Positions 11,081-20,056 of a DNA stretch of 64,000 nt are shown here, in pieces; position 1 is the stretch's first letter, and each line of letters begins with the position of its first letter. A model generated the notes under the pieces. The model was not told the origin of the DNA, made no database searches, and saw only the letters and a program-made list of their open reading frames with translations. Where the stretch lies: the NCBI RefSeq assembly GCF_002080435.1, contig NZ_CP020538.1:124001-188000 (forward strand), read 5' to 3'. Origin of the DNA: Sphingobium herbicidovorans. Its GTDB lineage: Bacteria > Pseudomonadota > Alphaproteobacteria > Sphingomonadales > Sphingomonadaceae. A program made the translations under genes and the position numbers.

Positions 11081-11339
11081 TGACAGCTCCAAATAAGGTC
11101 TTGAGGGCCGCGCGATCGTTGCCGCAAGCGCGCGGGGGACGCGGTGGAAGGGGCGGCATCGTCACAAGTTCGCCGATCCTTCGGGCTTCGCGAAAGTCCG
11201 CAGCTATACGGCCCACGCGTCGCCGGGTCGAACGAAGCGGGAGCAGAAACGGGATCGCTTCTACCCCCGCCATGCAGCCCGTCCTGCGGACAAGATGCGA
11301 CGATAGCTTTGCTTCGGACCGCGCGCGGACCGCGTCAGG

Positions 11340-12671
11340 CTAGGCCGGCTGCGATTCCTTGTTGCTCGCGGTGGCCGGTGCCTCCTTCTTCTTCAGCGGG
11401 ACATGCTCTGGAACAAAATCCTTCCAAGTCTTGCCTTCGGGGACGAGGAAATGAGTTCCTGCAATCGTCATCGGATTGCTGTAAAGTGCCGATGGTTCCT
11501 CGCCGTTGGCGATGGCATCGGCGAGCCGCAGAAAGACGCGGTAGAGACGCGCGACACCGATGTCGGCGGGTGCCAGAATCTCCTTCGAGCGATCGCGGAT
11601 CGCGCCCGAGGAGGAGAGGATCACGACATCTTCGGGAACGAGCGGCGGGATTCCGGTCCACGCCCCATTCTTCATCGCCTCGCGATCCTGACGGTAATTG
11701 TTCATCCGGTTCGGCTTGTCGGGAAGGAACCAGGTGTCGGGATGTGTTCCCATTTGGATCAGCAGTTCTTCGGTCAGGTTTCCGTCGCGAAGGATGGCGG
11801 AGCGCGTCGGTTCGAGACCGAGTTGCTTCTCTTCGTCCCACCAGACGAAATAGTGCAGGGTGCGCGTATCGGTCATCGGCACAATGATGCCGAGAAAATT
11901 GCCGTTGGCGTTGTGATAGTGGAACGGCGCAACGAAAGTCGCGAGCCGCACTTCATCGACCGTACCGCCGTCTTCGGTCGGCACTGCGCGCGTCGCGGCG
12001 TAATAGAGCCCGAAATCGGTTTCCTGGACCTCGATTTTAGGGGCCGCGACCGCTCCGGCATTCTTCACGGCGACCGCTACCACCGTATCCGAATCCCTCG
12101 CGAAGATATCCTTGTGCAGGATCGTCAGGTGCGAACTGTCAACGAGCGCTTCACCGAGCTGAACGAAATTGCATTCGTCGACGACGAAGGCCACGGCCAA
12201 CCGATTTTCGGCAGGAACATCGAAATAGGGCCAATGCGGGAAGGGCGGCTCGAGCTCCGCGGGCCCCATATACATCCAGATCATGCCGCCTTCCTCACGA
12301 ACGGGATAGGATTTGGCGCGGAATTTTTCCTTGAAGCGCGGGTCGAGGACGTTGGGCGTTTCCATGATCGTACCGTCGACCGCGAATTTCCAGCCGTGGA
12401 AGAGGCAGCGGATGCCGCAGCCTTCGACGCGGCCAAGCACGAGGCTGGCGCCGCGGTGACAGCATTGCTCGTCGAGAATTCCGACAACGCCATCGGTGTT
12501 GCGGAACGCTGCGAAGGTCTCACCCATGATCTCCAGCCTGCGAGGCGGACCATCGGGTTCGCTCAGCTACTCGCTCAGCAGGACCGGAATCCAGAACCGG
12601 CGCAGCGCTTCGCCCATCGGCGTGCCGCGGCCGGTCTGGCACATCTTCATATTGTCGGCGTGGGACAACAT
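11340..12671 (-). pseudogene. Rieske aromatic-ring oxygenase alpha subunit, interrupted by an in-frame TAG
   Basis: Phthalate-4,5-dioxygenase-type (class IA) oxygenase. The [2Fe-2S] ligands CCHRGAS and CLFHGW are intact, followed by the mononuclear-iron domain. Translation should start at the ATG at 12671, which has AGGAG upstream and gives the family N-terminus with GTPMGEALRRFWIPVLLSE. The next codon, at 12569-12567, is TAG where relatives usually carry Glu. The frame continues LSEPDGPP and so on without another stop to 11340. An internal ATG at 12527, with GGAG just upstream, could give a 395-residue protein lacking the first 48 residues. Either the gene is inactivated by one substitution (GAG to TAG), or the base is a sequencing error, or re-initiation yields a shortened enzyme. 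The substrate is unknown. Confidence 0.82.
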
Positions 12672-12722
12672 AGGATTCTCCTATTCGCTTGATTTCTGGA
12701 GGGGCGTTTTCGGGCGCAGCAT

Positions 12723-13445
12723 TCAGTCTCTCTCTTTCGCTTCTCCGACGAGCAGCACCTCTTCGACGATTTCTAGGGCAGCCCGCGCATTTTGCGCGAG
12801 CGAAGGGTCGTCGCTTCCGATGTCTGCTAGAAAGCCGTGACCGGAGCCGGGAAATAGGTGGAGCCCGAAGTCAGGTGTGCGCTCGGCAATCTCCGTCAGC
12901 CGAAGGAAATTCTCGGGTGACTGCGATTGGTCCTGATCGCCGAACAGGGCAACATGACGGTGCGGCAAGCCCTCGAGATAGTCGAACGGCACGGGTAGCG
13001 GGTCGTCGTTCGCCAGCCCTTGCGGAAATCCATAGAGGCTTACCAGGCTCACCGGAATCCCGCGCCGGGCGAGTTCGAACACGTAAAGACCGCCGAGGCA
13101 AAAGCCGGCAACGCCGGTGATGCGCTGCTCGCCTATGAAATGCGCGAAGGCATCGACATAAGCGCGATCACGGACGCGGTGCCGACGCGCGAACGCCGCC
13201 TCGCGGGTAACCTCCGGCAAAGGGCCCAGCTCGTGGAAAGGGTCCATCAAATGCACGAATGCGCCGCGCTCGGCCATGTGCGTCGCCAATTGCTGGTAGA
13301 AGGGGCCGGCCCCGTAGATGTCCGGCAAAATGGCGATCCGGACCCTTTCTCCTTCGTCGCCGAACGCGAGGCTCGGCAGACCATCGTTCATCGCAACATA
13401 TTCACCCGGCGGCGGCAACGCCGCCGATGCTTGGCCATGGCACAT
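12723..13445 (-). CDS. Dienelactone hydrolase family protein
   Basis: A 240-residue alpha/beta-hydrolase. The nucleophile elbow GFCLGG contains Cys116, and Asp172 (FGDQDQ) and His203 (GSGHGF) complete the Cys-Asp-His triad typical of carboxymethylenebutenolidase. In the modified ortho pathway this enzyme opens dienelactone to maleylacetate. It starts 12 bases after the ring-cleavage dioxygenase stop on the same strand, and maleylacetate reductase lies just upstream, matching the pathway. The N-terminus (about 20 residues before MNDGLPS) is uncertain, as the upstream ribosome site is weak. Confidence 0.88.
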   Translation of the reverse strand: MCHGQASAALPPPGEYVAMNDGLPSLAFGDEGERVRIAILPDIYGAGPFYQQLATHMAERGAFVHLMDPFHELGPLPEVTREAAFARRHRVRDRAYVDAFAHFIGEQRITGVAGFCLGGLYVFELARRGIPVSLVSLYGFPQGLANDDPLPVPFDYLEGLPHRHVALFGDQDQSQSPENFLRLTEIAERTPDFGLHLFPGSGHGFLADIGSDDPSLAQNARAALEIVEEVLLVGEAKERD

Positions 13446-13457
13446 GATCCGCGCCCG

Positions 13458-14224
13458 TCAGGCCGCTGCAGCGGCGTGCGCCAAGGCAGGTGCGAGCTCA
13501 AAGTCGGTCTCGATCACCTTGATGCCGCTCTCGCGCACATCGGCATGAATCAATTCCGAGTGAACGCCTTCGCAGCAATCGCTGTCCACATACTCGCCGC
13601 CCTCGAAATAGGCCTGGGTGGTCAACGTGTGGAATCCGGGTGCGCGAACCTTGTAATGGACATGCGCGGGACGCCAGCTGTGCCGTCCCATGGCTTCCAG
13701 CAATGCGCCGACCGGACCTTGATCCGGAATTTTATAAGCGACGGGCACGGTGGTGCGCACTTCATACCCCCCGCGGCATCGGTGCGCAGCTTCCCGCGAT
13801 AGAAATCGCGCGGAATATTATTGTGGAAGCCGCCATAATGGCCGTCGGGCGTCGAATGCCAGACGTCGATGATCGCGTCGGCAACCGGCGCGCCGGCTAG
13901 GTCGAGGACCCGGCCGCGCAGCAGGAGCGGCTCGTGGCGGTCGTCCTCATAGGTCTTCAGCGCGCCCTCGACGAAGGGCGCATCGTCGAGGAAATAGGGA
14001 CCCTCGAGCGTGCTCGTGCTCCCGCCGAAGTTGCGGTTCTCGATCTGGCAAATGGTCGTGTTCAGAAAGGCATCGATCATAAGCGGCAGCTCGCCGGCCT
14101 CGACGGTTTTCATGATGTAGCCGATGCCCTGCCGATACTCGTCGAAGGTCACGTCGTGCTTCATCAGCGCGCCGCGGATGCCCTCGACGATATCGGCCAC
14201 GACCGCTTCCAAACGATTGCTCAT
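13458..14224 (-). pseudogene. Chlorocatechol/catechol 1,2-dioxygenase, single-base frameshift
   Basis: Intradiol ring-cleavage dioxygenase of about 255 residues, the short length typical of chlorocatechol dioxygenases (TfdC/ClcA type). It has the GPYFLDDAP, DVWHSTPDGHYGGFHN and PRDFYRGKL blocks. The two iron-ligand histidines appear in SWRPAHVHYKV. The first part (14224 to about 13773) and the last part (from about 13766) lie in different frames. One extra base in the run of six C at 13767-13772 restores continuous homology, reading GGYEVRTTVPVAYKIPDQGP. The start is fixed by AGGAGAGAGG upstream of 14224. It may be a true loss or a homopolymer miscall. Hydroxyquinol dioxygenases are related but longer. 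Confidence 0.85.
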
Positions 14225-14369
14225 ATAACCTCTCTCCTGTGCGTCGCAGCGCCGCCACGACCGCATTCTTCCATTTTGAACTGCAAGACTATGGATTGTG
14301 GCGGATTCGGGAAAATACTTTATCGGCCGCCCGCCCATACCTCGACCGTATTGCCTGGAGGCGGATCGC

Positions 14370-14411
14370 ATCAAATTGATCGCTGCCGAGCCGTGAAGAT
14401 CAAATTGTTCG
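14370..14411. promoter_or_regulatory. Paired ATCAAATTGwTCG elements upstream of the dioxygenase gene
   Basis: Two copies of a 13-base element occur at 14370-14382 (ATCAAATTGATCG) and 14399-14411 (ATCAAATTGTTCG), 29 bases apart. The core ATCAA-A-TTGAT is a near-perfect dyad. They sit 145-190 bases before the dioxygenase start in a 266-base gene-free stretch. They look like operators for the catabolic operon, but the binding protein is unknown. Confidence 0.35.
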
Positions 14412-14490
14412 GAACCTCGATCCGTTCCCGCTCCCGTTCCCGGCCGGAGCAGGCCATGCGACCTTCGAGACATTCGATCCTTGAGGCGCT

Positions 14491-15570
14491 TTAATCCGTG
14501 TAAGTGCTGTGATCGGGCCGGACGCCCGCCCAGGCGTTTGCGATCAGGCGGCGCAGGAGATGCGGCTCGAGCGGGCGCGGATTGGCATAGGCATTCGCAA
14601 GCGCCAGCGCGACGGCCCGGTCGATATCGCTCTCCTCCATGCCGAGATCGCGTAGCGCCACCGGGACGCCGGCCCCTTCGGCCAGGTCGTAGATACGACC
14701 GGCTATCCCGTCGCCGCCCAGCGCGCGCTTGATGGCGTCGACGGCATCGCGTGCGGTGGGCGCATTATAGGCGAGCGCGTGCGGCAGAATGATCGTGTGC
14801 GTTTCGGCGTGCGGGAGGTCGAAGGAGCCGCCCAGCACGTGGCAGAGCTTGTGATGAAGGGCCATACTCGTCTGACCCAGGCAGATCGCGCAGAGCCACG
14901 CGCCGTAAAGCGCGTCGCGGCGCGCGTCCTTGTCGTCGGGCCACTGTGCGATTGTCGGTAGCCCACGATAGAGTGCCGCGATGCCTTCCTCGGCCATCAG
15001 CTGCACGATCGGATTGCCGTTGGTCGCATAAAGGGCTTCGACCGCGTGCGCCATCGCATTGATACCACTGGTAACCGAAAGCTTCGGGGGCAAGGTCAGC
15101 GTCAGATCGACATCGTATATCACCGTTTCGGGGAGAACCTTGGCCGTCACCTGGGTCGTCTTTTCTCCCGCTTCGGTCTGGCCGATGATCCGGGTCATCT
15201 CCGATCCGGCATAGGTCGTGGGAATGGCGATCTGGGGAAGGTCGGTTCGAAGCGCGATTGCTTTCGACAGGCCGATCGCCGACCCGCCGCCCAAGGCTAC
15301 AAGACCATCGATCCGATGCTCTGCGACGATCGCCATGGCGTCGATGGTCACCTCGACCGGGGTGTGCATCCGCGCGCCGTGATAGGTGGCGGCGCACCGG
15401 TCGCCCAGAAGCGCGGCAACCTCCTCTGCTGCCGTTCGCTGGTCAGGTGTCGAAACTATGAGCAGACGTTCGCAGCCCAGTCGCTCTGCCTCCTCGGGTA
15501 ACTTGCCGAGCGTCCCATGGCCGAACAGAACCCGATAGGGCTGACCTTCGAAAACAAACGGAATATTCAT
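14491..15570 (-). CDS. Maleylacetate reductase (iron-alcohol-dehydrogenase superfamily)
   Basis: A 359-residue enzyme with the NAD(P)-binding segment ALGGGSAIGLSKAIAL, the conserved IPTTYAGSEMT block and the GINAMAHAVEALYA helix of maleylacetate reductases. It would reduce maleylacetate to 3-oxoadipate, and chloromaleylacetate with loss of chloride, before PcaIJ and PcaF. I chose the ATG at 15570, which begins the family-typical N-terminus MNIPFVFEG, over a 30-residue upstream extension. It is the first gene of the minus-strand catabolic run and lies just beyond the divergently controlled LysR/cycloisomerase region. Confidence 0.9.
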   Translation of the reverse strand: MNIPFVFEGQPYRVLFGHGTLGKLPEEAERLGCERLLIVSTPDQRTAAEEVAALLGDRCAATYHGARMHTPVEVTIDAMAIVAEHRIDGLVALGGGSAIGLSKAIALRTDLPQIAIPTTYAGSEMTRIIGQTEAGEKTTQVTAKVLPETVIYDVDLTLTLPPKLSVTSGINAMAHAVEALYATNGNPIVQLMAEEGIAALYRGLPTIAQWPDDKDARRDALYGAWLCAICLGQTSMALHHKLCHVLGGSFDLPHAETHTIILPHALAYNAPTARDAVDAIKRALGGDGIAGRIYDLAEGAGVPVALRDLGMEESDIDRAVALALANAYANPRPLEPHLLRRLIANAWAGVRPDHSTYTD

Positions 15571-15756
15571 GCGATGACCTCGTGGCACTGGAGCCGGGTG
15601 CGACTGTCGCGCGCCTTCCGGCAACCCCGGCGCGAATGTGGATGACGACCACGCCGGCACGGCTGGAAGGCTCGCTCTTCGCCGGTCGTCATGATCCTTC
15701 GCCCCTGACGCTAGAGAGCGCTAGCCATGCGGTCCAATACTGTTGCTGGCTCCCGG

Positions 15757-16647
15757 CTATACGGAAGTGCTATCGCTTTCGGCCAAGCTCGCGAGAAACG
15801 CATCCACGACGGGCGGTCTGCCGTCGCGGAGGAAAACGCAGCTGATCGCGGAAACGGCTGCGGGATGCTCGATCGGCGAGAAGCAGATGCCAGGCCATGC
15901 GAGGCGGGCCACCGATTCCGGGACGATGCTGAGCGAATCGCTGACCAGCACCATGGCGAGCGCCGCAAATACATCTTCGGCGGGATCGGTCATCGCAGGC
16001 TGAACGTTTACGGTCATCAGAAACCGCAGGACCTCATCGGCGAAACCGGGACGGCCCAGCTGCGGAAATACCGTCAACGAGCGTCCGTGGATCTTCTCCA
16101 GCCCGTCAATCGGCGACGGCGGTTGCGCTGCATCGAGACGCTCGGCGAGGTACAGGCGCTCTTCGCCGATCCGCATGGTCTGGAGGTCGTGATCGACCGA
16201 ATAATATCGGGCGAAGCCGATGCCCAGCTGGCCGTCGCGGAGCCGCGCGACCTGTTCGTCCTTGCTGGCTCTTTGTATCTTGACCGAGATATGGGGGCGG
16301 GCGGTCATGAAAGTGCGCACCAGCTGCGGAACGACCGTGTAGATTGTCGCTCCGAAATAGCCGATGTCGAGGCGCCCGAGCTCGCCGGCCTGCGCTGCCC
16401 TCGATTTTTCGATCGCGGTATGGCTGATATCGAGCAGGCGCTTCGCCTCGACGAGGAACAGCTTCCCGGCTTCGGTTACCTGCACACCTTTCGAGGATCG
16501 GACGAGCAGTTCGACACCGAGCTCGTCCTCCAACTGCTTGATCTGCCGCGTGATTGGAGGCTGCGAGACATGCAGCTTGCGCGCTGCGGCGGTCAGATTG
16601 CCTTCTTCGGCGACGGCAACAAAATAGCGTAGTTGGCGAAATTCCAA
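15757..16647 (-). CDS. LysR-family regulator of the ortho-cleavage genes (CatR/ClcR/TfdR-like)
   Basis: A 296-residue LysR protein. The start MEFRQLRYFVAVAEEGNLTA and the helix SQPPITRQIKQLEDELGVELL are those of the BenM/CatM/ClcR group, which respond to muconate or chloromuconate. It lies divergent to the cycloisomerase gene, with a 179-base intergenic region that should hold the shared operator. It is 186 bases before maleylacetate reductase on its own strand. That position supports control of both catabolic arms. Confidence 0.88.
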   Translation of the reverse strand: MEFRQLRYFVAVAEEGNLTAAARKLHVSQPPITRQIKQLEDELGVELLVRSSKGVQVTEAGKLFLVEAKRLLDISHTAIEKSRAAQAGELGRLDIGYFGATIYTVVPQLVRTFMTARPHISVKIQRASKDEQVARLRDGQLGIGFARYYSVDHDLQTMRIGEERLYLAERLDAAQPPSPIDGLEKIHGRSLTVFPQLGRPGFADEVLRFLMTVNVQPAMTDPAEDVFAALAMVLVSDSLSIVPESVARLAWPGICFSPIEHPAAVSAISCVFLRDGRPPVVDAFLASLAESDSTSV

Positions 16648-16665
16648 AACATGCTCCCATACCGT

Positions 16666-16680
16666 TCACGTATTGCGTGA
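16666..16680. promoter_or_regulatory. TCACG-N5-CGTGA dyad in the LysR/cycloisomerase divergent promoter
   Basis: A perfect 5-base inverted repeat (TCACG at 16666-16670, CGTGA at 16676-16680) with T and A at its outer ends lies 19 bases before the LysR start. LysR recognition sites are T-Nx-A dyads in such positions. No other gene-free feature stands out in 16648-16826. Confidence 0.35.
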
Positions 16681-16826
16681 GCCCTGCATTAGTATTTTTC
16701 TTCATCGAGCAACAGGGGCAACATTGGCCGACAAACGGAGCTGTCGGACAAACCGGTTCGATGGCAGCCGGGAAGCGAGACGAGCCCTGGTTCGCCCCGC
16801 TTCGGCGCAGGGGAGACAGATTTCAG

Positions 16827-18023
16827 ATGACTTTGGTGACAGAGCTCACGCCTCCGGCGGCGAGCGCGCCCCCATTTTCCGACCATCCGGATCATGTAAT
16901 CGCCGCCGTCACGGCGACGATCGTCGACTTGCCCCTTCGTCGACCGCATTTTCATGCAACCGGCACTCACGCCACGCAGTCGCTCGTTATGGTGGAGCTG
17001 GTCACGTCTGGCGGTGCCGTGGGCTGGGGGGAGGGCGGAACGCCGGGCGGCACGGCCTTCTGGGGCGGCGAGTGCGTCGAAACGATCAAGCTGATGATCG
17101 ACCATTATCTCGCGCCGGCCGTCATCGGCATTAGCGTTTTCGACCAGGAGCGAATTCTTGCTGCGATGGACCGTATCGCGGCAAACAATCATTTTGCAAA
17201 GGCGGCGATCGATATCGCCGTCCACGATGCGGCCGCCCGCTTGATTGGCATATCGGTGTCGCAGATGTTCGGCGGAACGGCGCGTTCGACCGTTCCTGTC
17301 CTATGGGCTCTGGCAGCAGCTGCCTATGAGGCCGATGTCGCCGACGCGATCGAGCAGATCGAGGCCGGCCGCCACAGCGTCTTCAAGATAAAGATTGGCA
17401 AGGGCGATGCCGCCTCGGAAACCCGGCGCGCGCTGGAGACGGCGACGACCATTCACGATGCTCATCCCGATGCAAGGTTCGTCGTCGATCTAAATCAGGC
17501 GTGGGACGAGTCGACTGCGATGCGCTGGCTCGCGGCTTTTCAGGAGCGCGATTTCCTCTTCGTCGAGCAGCCCGTTCCGGCCTGGAACGTCGAAGGCATG
17601 ATCCGTCTCGCGTCGCGCTTCGAAATTCCGATCATGGCCGACGAGGGATTGTGGGATTTCCACGATGCCTATGAGCTGATCCGGCGCGGCGCGACCGACA
17701 TCTATGCCGTAAAGATTGCCAAGGGCGGCGGCCTGCGGCGGGCTTTCAAGGCCGCCGCCGTTGCCGAGGCTGCCGGGGTTCCTCTGTACGGGGGGATGGC
17801 GCTCGAGAGCTCCGTCGGGACGGCGGCAGGACTGCAGCTGTTTAGCGCGCTCCCGAACCTTCCCTTCGGCTGTGAGTTGATCGGCCCCAGGCTTCTGGCG
17901 GAAGATCTCACGGTCCAGCCGATCGCGTATCGCGACCGGGAAGTCGTCGTCCCGTCAGGCGTCGGCATGGGGGTTGAGATCGACCGTGATCGTGTCCGAA
18001 GCTTCACCCGGCGCAACAAATGA
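16827..18023 (+). CDS. Muconate/chloromuconate cycloisomerase
   Basis: A 398-residue enolase-superfamily enzyme of the muconate lactonising subgroup. The K-x-K catalytic pair is Lys187/Lys189 (FKIKIGKG). Metal ligands are Asp221, Glu247 and Asp272, and the second catalytic lysine is Lys296 (AVKIAKGG). It converts (chloro)muconate to a lactone, the step after the 1,2-dioxygenase. The C-terminal GCELIGPRLLAEDL block is typical of the chloromuconate/CatB family. I chose the ATG at 16827 because earlier in-frame codons extend into the divergent promoter. Its stop overlaps the start of the TauE gene by four bases. Confidence 0.9.
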   Translation: MTLVTELTPPAASAPPFSDHPDHVIAAVTATIVDLPLRRPHFHATGTHATQSLVMVELVTSGGAVGWGEGGTPGGTAFWGGECVETIKLMIDHYLAPAVIGISVFDQERILAAMDRIAANNHFAKAAIDIAVHDAAARLIGISVSQMFGGTARSTVPVLWALAAAAYEADVADAIEQIEAGRHSVFKIKIGKGDAASETRRALETATTIHDAHPDARFVVDLNQAWDESTAMRWLAAFQERDFLFVEQPVPAWNVEGMIRLASRFEIPIMADEGLWDFHDAYELIRRGATDIYAVKIAKGGGLRRAFKAAAVAEAAGVPLYGGMALESSVGTAAGLQLFSALPNLPFGCELIGPRLLAEDLTVQPIAYRDREVVVPSGVGMGVEIDRDRVRSFTRRNK

Positions 18024-18766
18024 CAGGGGATTCCGCTCTGATACTGGCTGCCGTGGCTGTGGGTGTGGCGACATATATCCAAGGCATCACGGGCGTTGGC
18101 TTCGGGATGGTAGCGATGCCTTTGCTTGTGCTGATCGATCCCGGCGCCGTTCCTGGCCCCGTGATAATCGCCGGGATTTTCGCTTCGGTGCCTTTCCTTA
18201 TTGCCGGCTGGCGACAGGTTGCGTGGCGCGAGCTCGCCATTCTGCTTCCAGGGGTCGTGATCGGTTCGCTCGTCGCGGCGATTGTCATCAGCCTTGTCGC
18301 ATCGAACACCTTGCGCGCTTTCGTTGGCCTCCTGCTCGTTGTCGTAGGAGGCGCAGCGGTGTTTTCGAAGTCCCGCGCGCCGGGTCCGGTCGCTTTCACT
18401 TCGGCTGGCTTCGCTACCGGATTCATAGGCACCGTTGCGGGCGTTCATAGCGCGCCGCTTGCGATCCTCTACCGCTACGACACGCTGGCGAAGGTGCGTC
18501 CGACTGCTGCAGCGCTGTTCGTTGCGGCCTATATCCTGTCGCTTGCGGGGTTGGCGGCGATTGCTCCGAGCCAGCTGGGATCGCCGACGATCGTGCTCGC
18601 AATGATACCGGGCGTCTTAGTTGGCCTTTTTGCTGCCAGCGGGCGGTTCGCCCGGCCGGCCGGCGGCATCATGCGCCCCATCATCCTCATGCTGTGCATT
18701 CTCGCCGGGCTACGTCTCATCGCGAGTGCCATGGGAGGCGGCATCCTTGCCGCGATGGCGATATGA
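18020..18766 (+). CDS. TauE/SafE-family membrane exporter
   Basis: A 248-residue integral membrane protein with 7-8 hydrophobic segments and the family repeat GITGVGFGMVAMPLLVLIDP at the N-terminus. Such proteins export sulfite, sulfonates or other organic anions. It overlaps the cycloisomerase stop (ATGA) and in turn overlaps the AraC-type gene, so all three form one transcript. In this setting export of an aromatic acid, halide or pathway intermediate is conceivable but not shown. Confidence 0.83.
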   Translation: MTGDSALILAAVAVGVATYIQGITGVGFGMVAMPLLVLIDPGAVPGPVIIAGIFASVPFLIAGWRQVAWRELAILLPGVVIGSLVAAIVISLVASNTLRAFVGLLLVVVGGAAVFSKSRAPGPVAFTSAGFATGFIGTVAGVHSAPLAILYRYDTLAKVRPTAAALFVAAYILSLAGLAAIAPSQLGSPTIVLAMIPGVLVGLFAASGRFARPAGGIMRPIILMLCILAGLRLIASAMGGGILAAMAI

Positions 18767-19844
18767 GCGCGGTTCTCGATGCGTCCCGCGATTTCGAATG
18801 GTCGACGGACTCGGTTCGCGGCCCCTCGGCCCTGAGCTGCTGGATGGATCGCGTCGGGGCCTGCCTGACCGAAGTCGATATCGAGAGTCGGGCTTTCGGT
18901 GGACATCGCGCTCGCATCCAGCATTTCGAATTGGGTCCGGTGCAGCTGAATTTCCTGTCCGCCACCTCGCAGCGCATCGTGCACAGCAACGCGATGATCA
19001 AGCACAGCGCGAATGATTACCTTCTCCTGTTTTTCGAGAAGGGCGCCGGGAAGCTGCGGCATTATGATCTTGAAGTCACGGCTCCCGAACAATGTTTCAT
19101 TCTCCTCGACAACCAGCAACCCTATGAGCTGCTCCGGGAAACCGGGGGATCACACTGTCGATGCGTCTCCAGGATGCCTGGCTACGCCATTGGCTCCCCC
19201 ACCCTAAGACGGCGGTCGCTACACCTATCTTTGCGGAAGACGGATGGGGATCGTCGCTGGCCGCGACGCTCAAGACGATCTCTCACCATGGCCTGGCCGA
19301 CGCGATCCTGCCGCGCGGGGTCATCGCCGATCAACTCGGGGCATTTCTGGCGCTGATGATGGGTGGACGGTGCCAGGCCGTCAGCCGTCATCGGGGAGAA
19401 TTGTTCGTGCGCCTCAAACGATCCATGCGCGCCAGACTGGATGATCCCGATCTGGATCCCGGAACGATTGCTGATGCTGTCGGAATATCCAAGCGTCATC
19501 TGCATGGCCTGTTCGCACAGGCGGGCACGACCTTTGGCGCCTTGCTGATCGAGATGCGCCTCGAGCGCGCCGCCGGCATGCTGCGTGATGGACGTTTCAG
19601 CGGGTATCGCGCGGCCGATGTCGCATGGACGTGTGGCTTCGCCAACGCGAGCCACTTCGCGCGGCGATTCCGGGCAAAATATGGCGAGACACCCGTCCGC
19701 TACCGCAAGGGGGACGGATCCGGATCCATTCGGGCGCGTCCCGTCGCGTCGGGCCGGACTCCTTCTTGCGCTTTGACGGCAGGGGCGCCTTCTGCCGGAC
19801 ACAAGGAACGCCCGGCGCCTGCCGGCGCTGCGGGGGCCGAATGA
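18763..19844 (+). pseudogene. AraC-family transcriptional regulator, single-base frameshift
   Basis: The first 125 residues form an AraC-binding-like (cupin) sensor domain ending in QQPYELLRE. The C-terminal DNA-binding domain is in another frame, with two HTHs (DAVGISKRHLHGLFAQAGTT, then AADVAWTCGFANASHFARRF). One extra G in the five-G run at 19144-19148 joins them as TGGITLSMRLQDAWLRHWLP, which fits the family. The start overlaps the exporter stop (ATGA). About 45 residues after the HTH domain are low-complexity and may be read-through. It is either genuinely broken or a homopolymer miscall. It may have regulated the adjacent truncated receptor. Confidence 0.8.
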
Positions 19845-20056
19845 GCCCGGCTCGCGATTTCAAGCCGCGAAGGTTGCGCTCGGAGAGCATTTTTCGCGCG
19901 CTGCGAGGCGCGCAGCAAAGCCTGCGCGAAGATATGATCGAACGCAGGAGAACAAGGATTCTGGGACAGGAGACGATCCGCCGGTTGCTGTCGGAAGCGA
20001 CGCGTGCCGCCCTTGCGCGGCGCCCAGCAAGAACCGGTTTTGCGCGTCGAGCGGGC

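Noticed and set aside
12567..12569. Programmed recoding of the TAG (pyrrolysine or suppression)
   Set aside because: No PylTS-type genes or recoding signals are seen, and sphingomonads are not known to use pyrrolysine; a point mutation or error is simpler.
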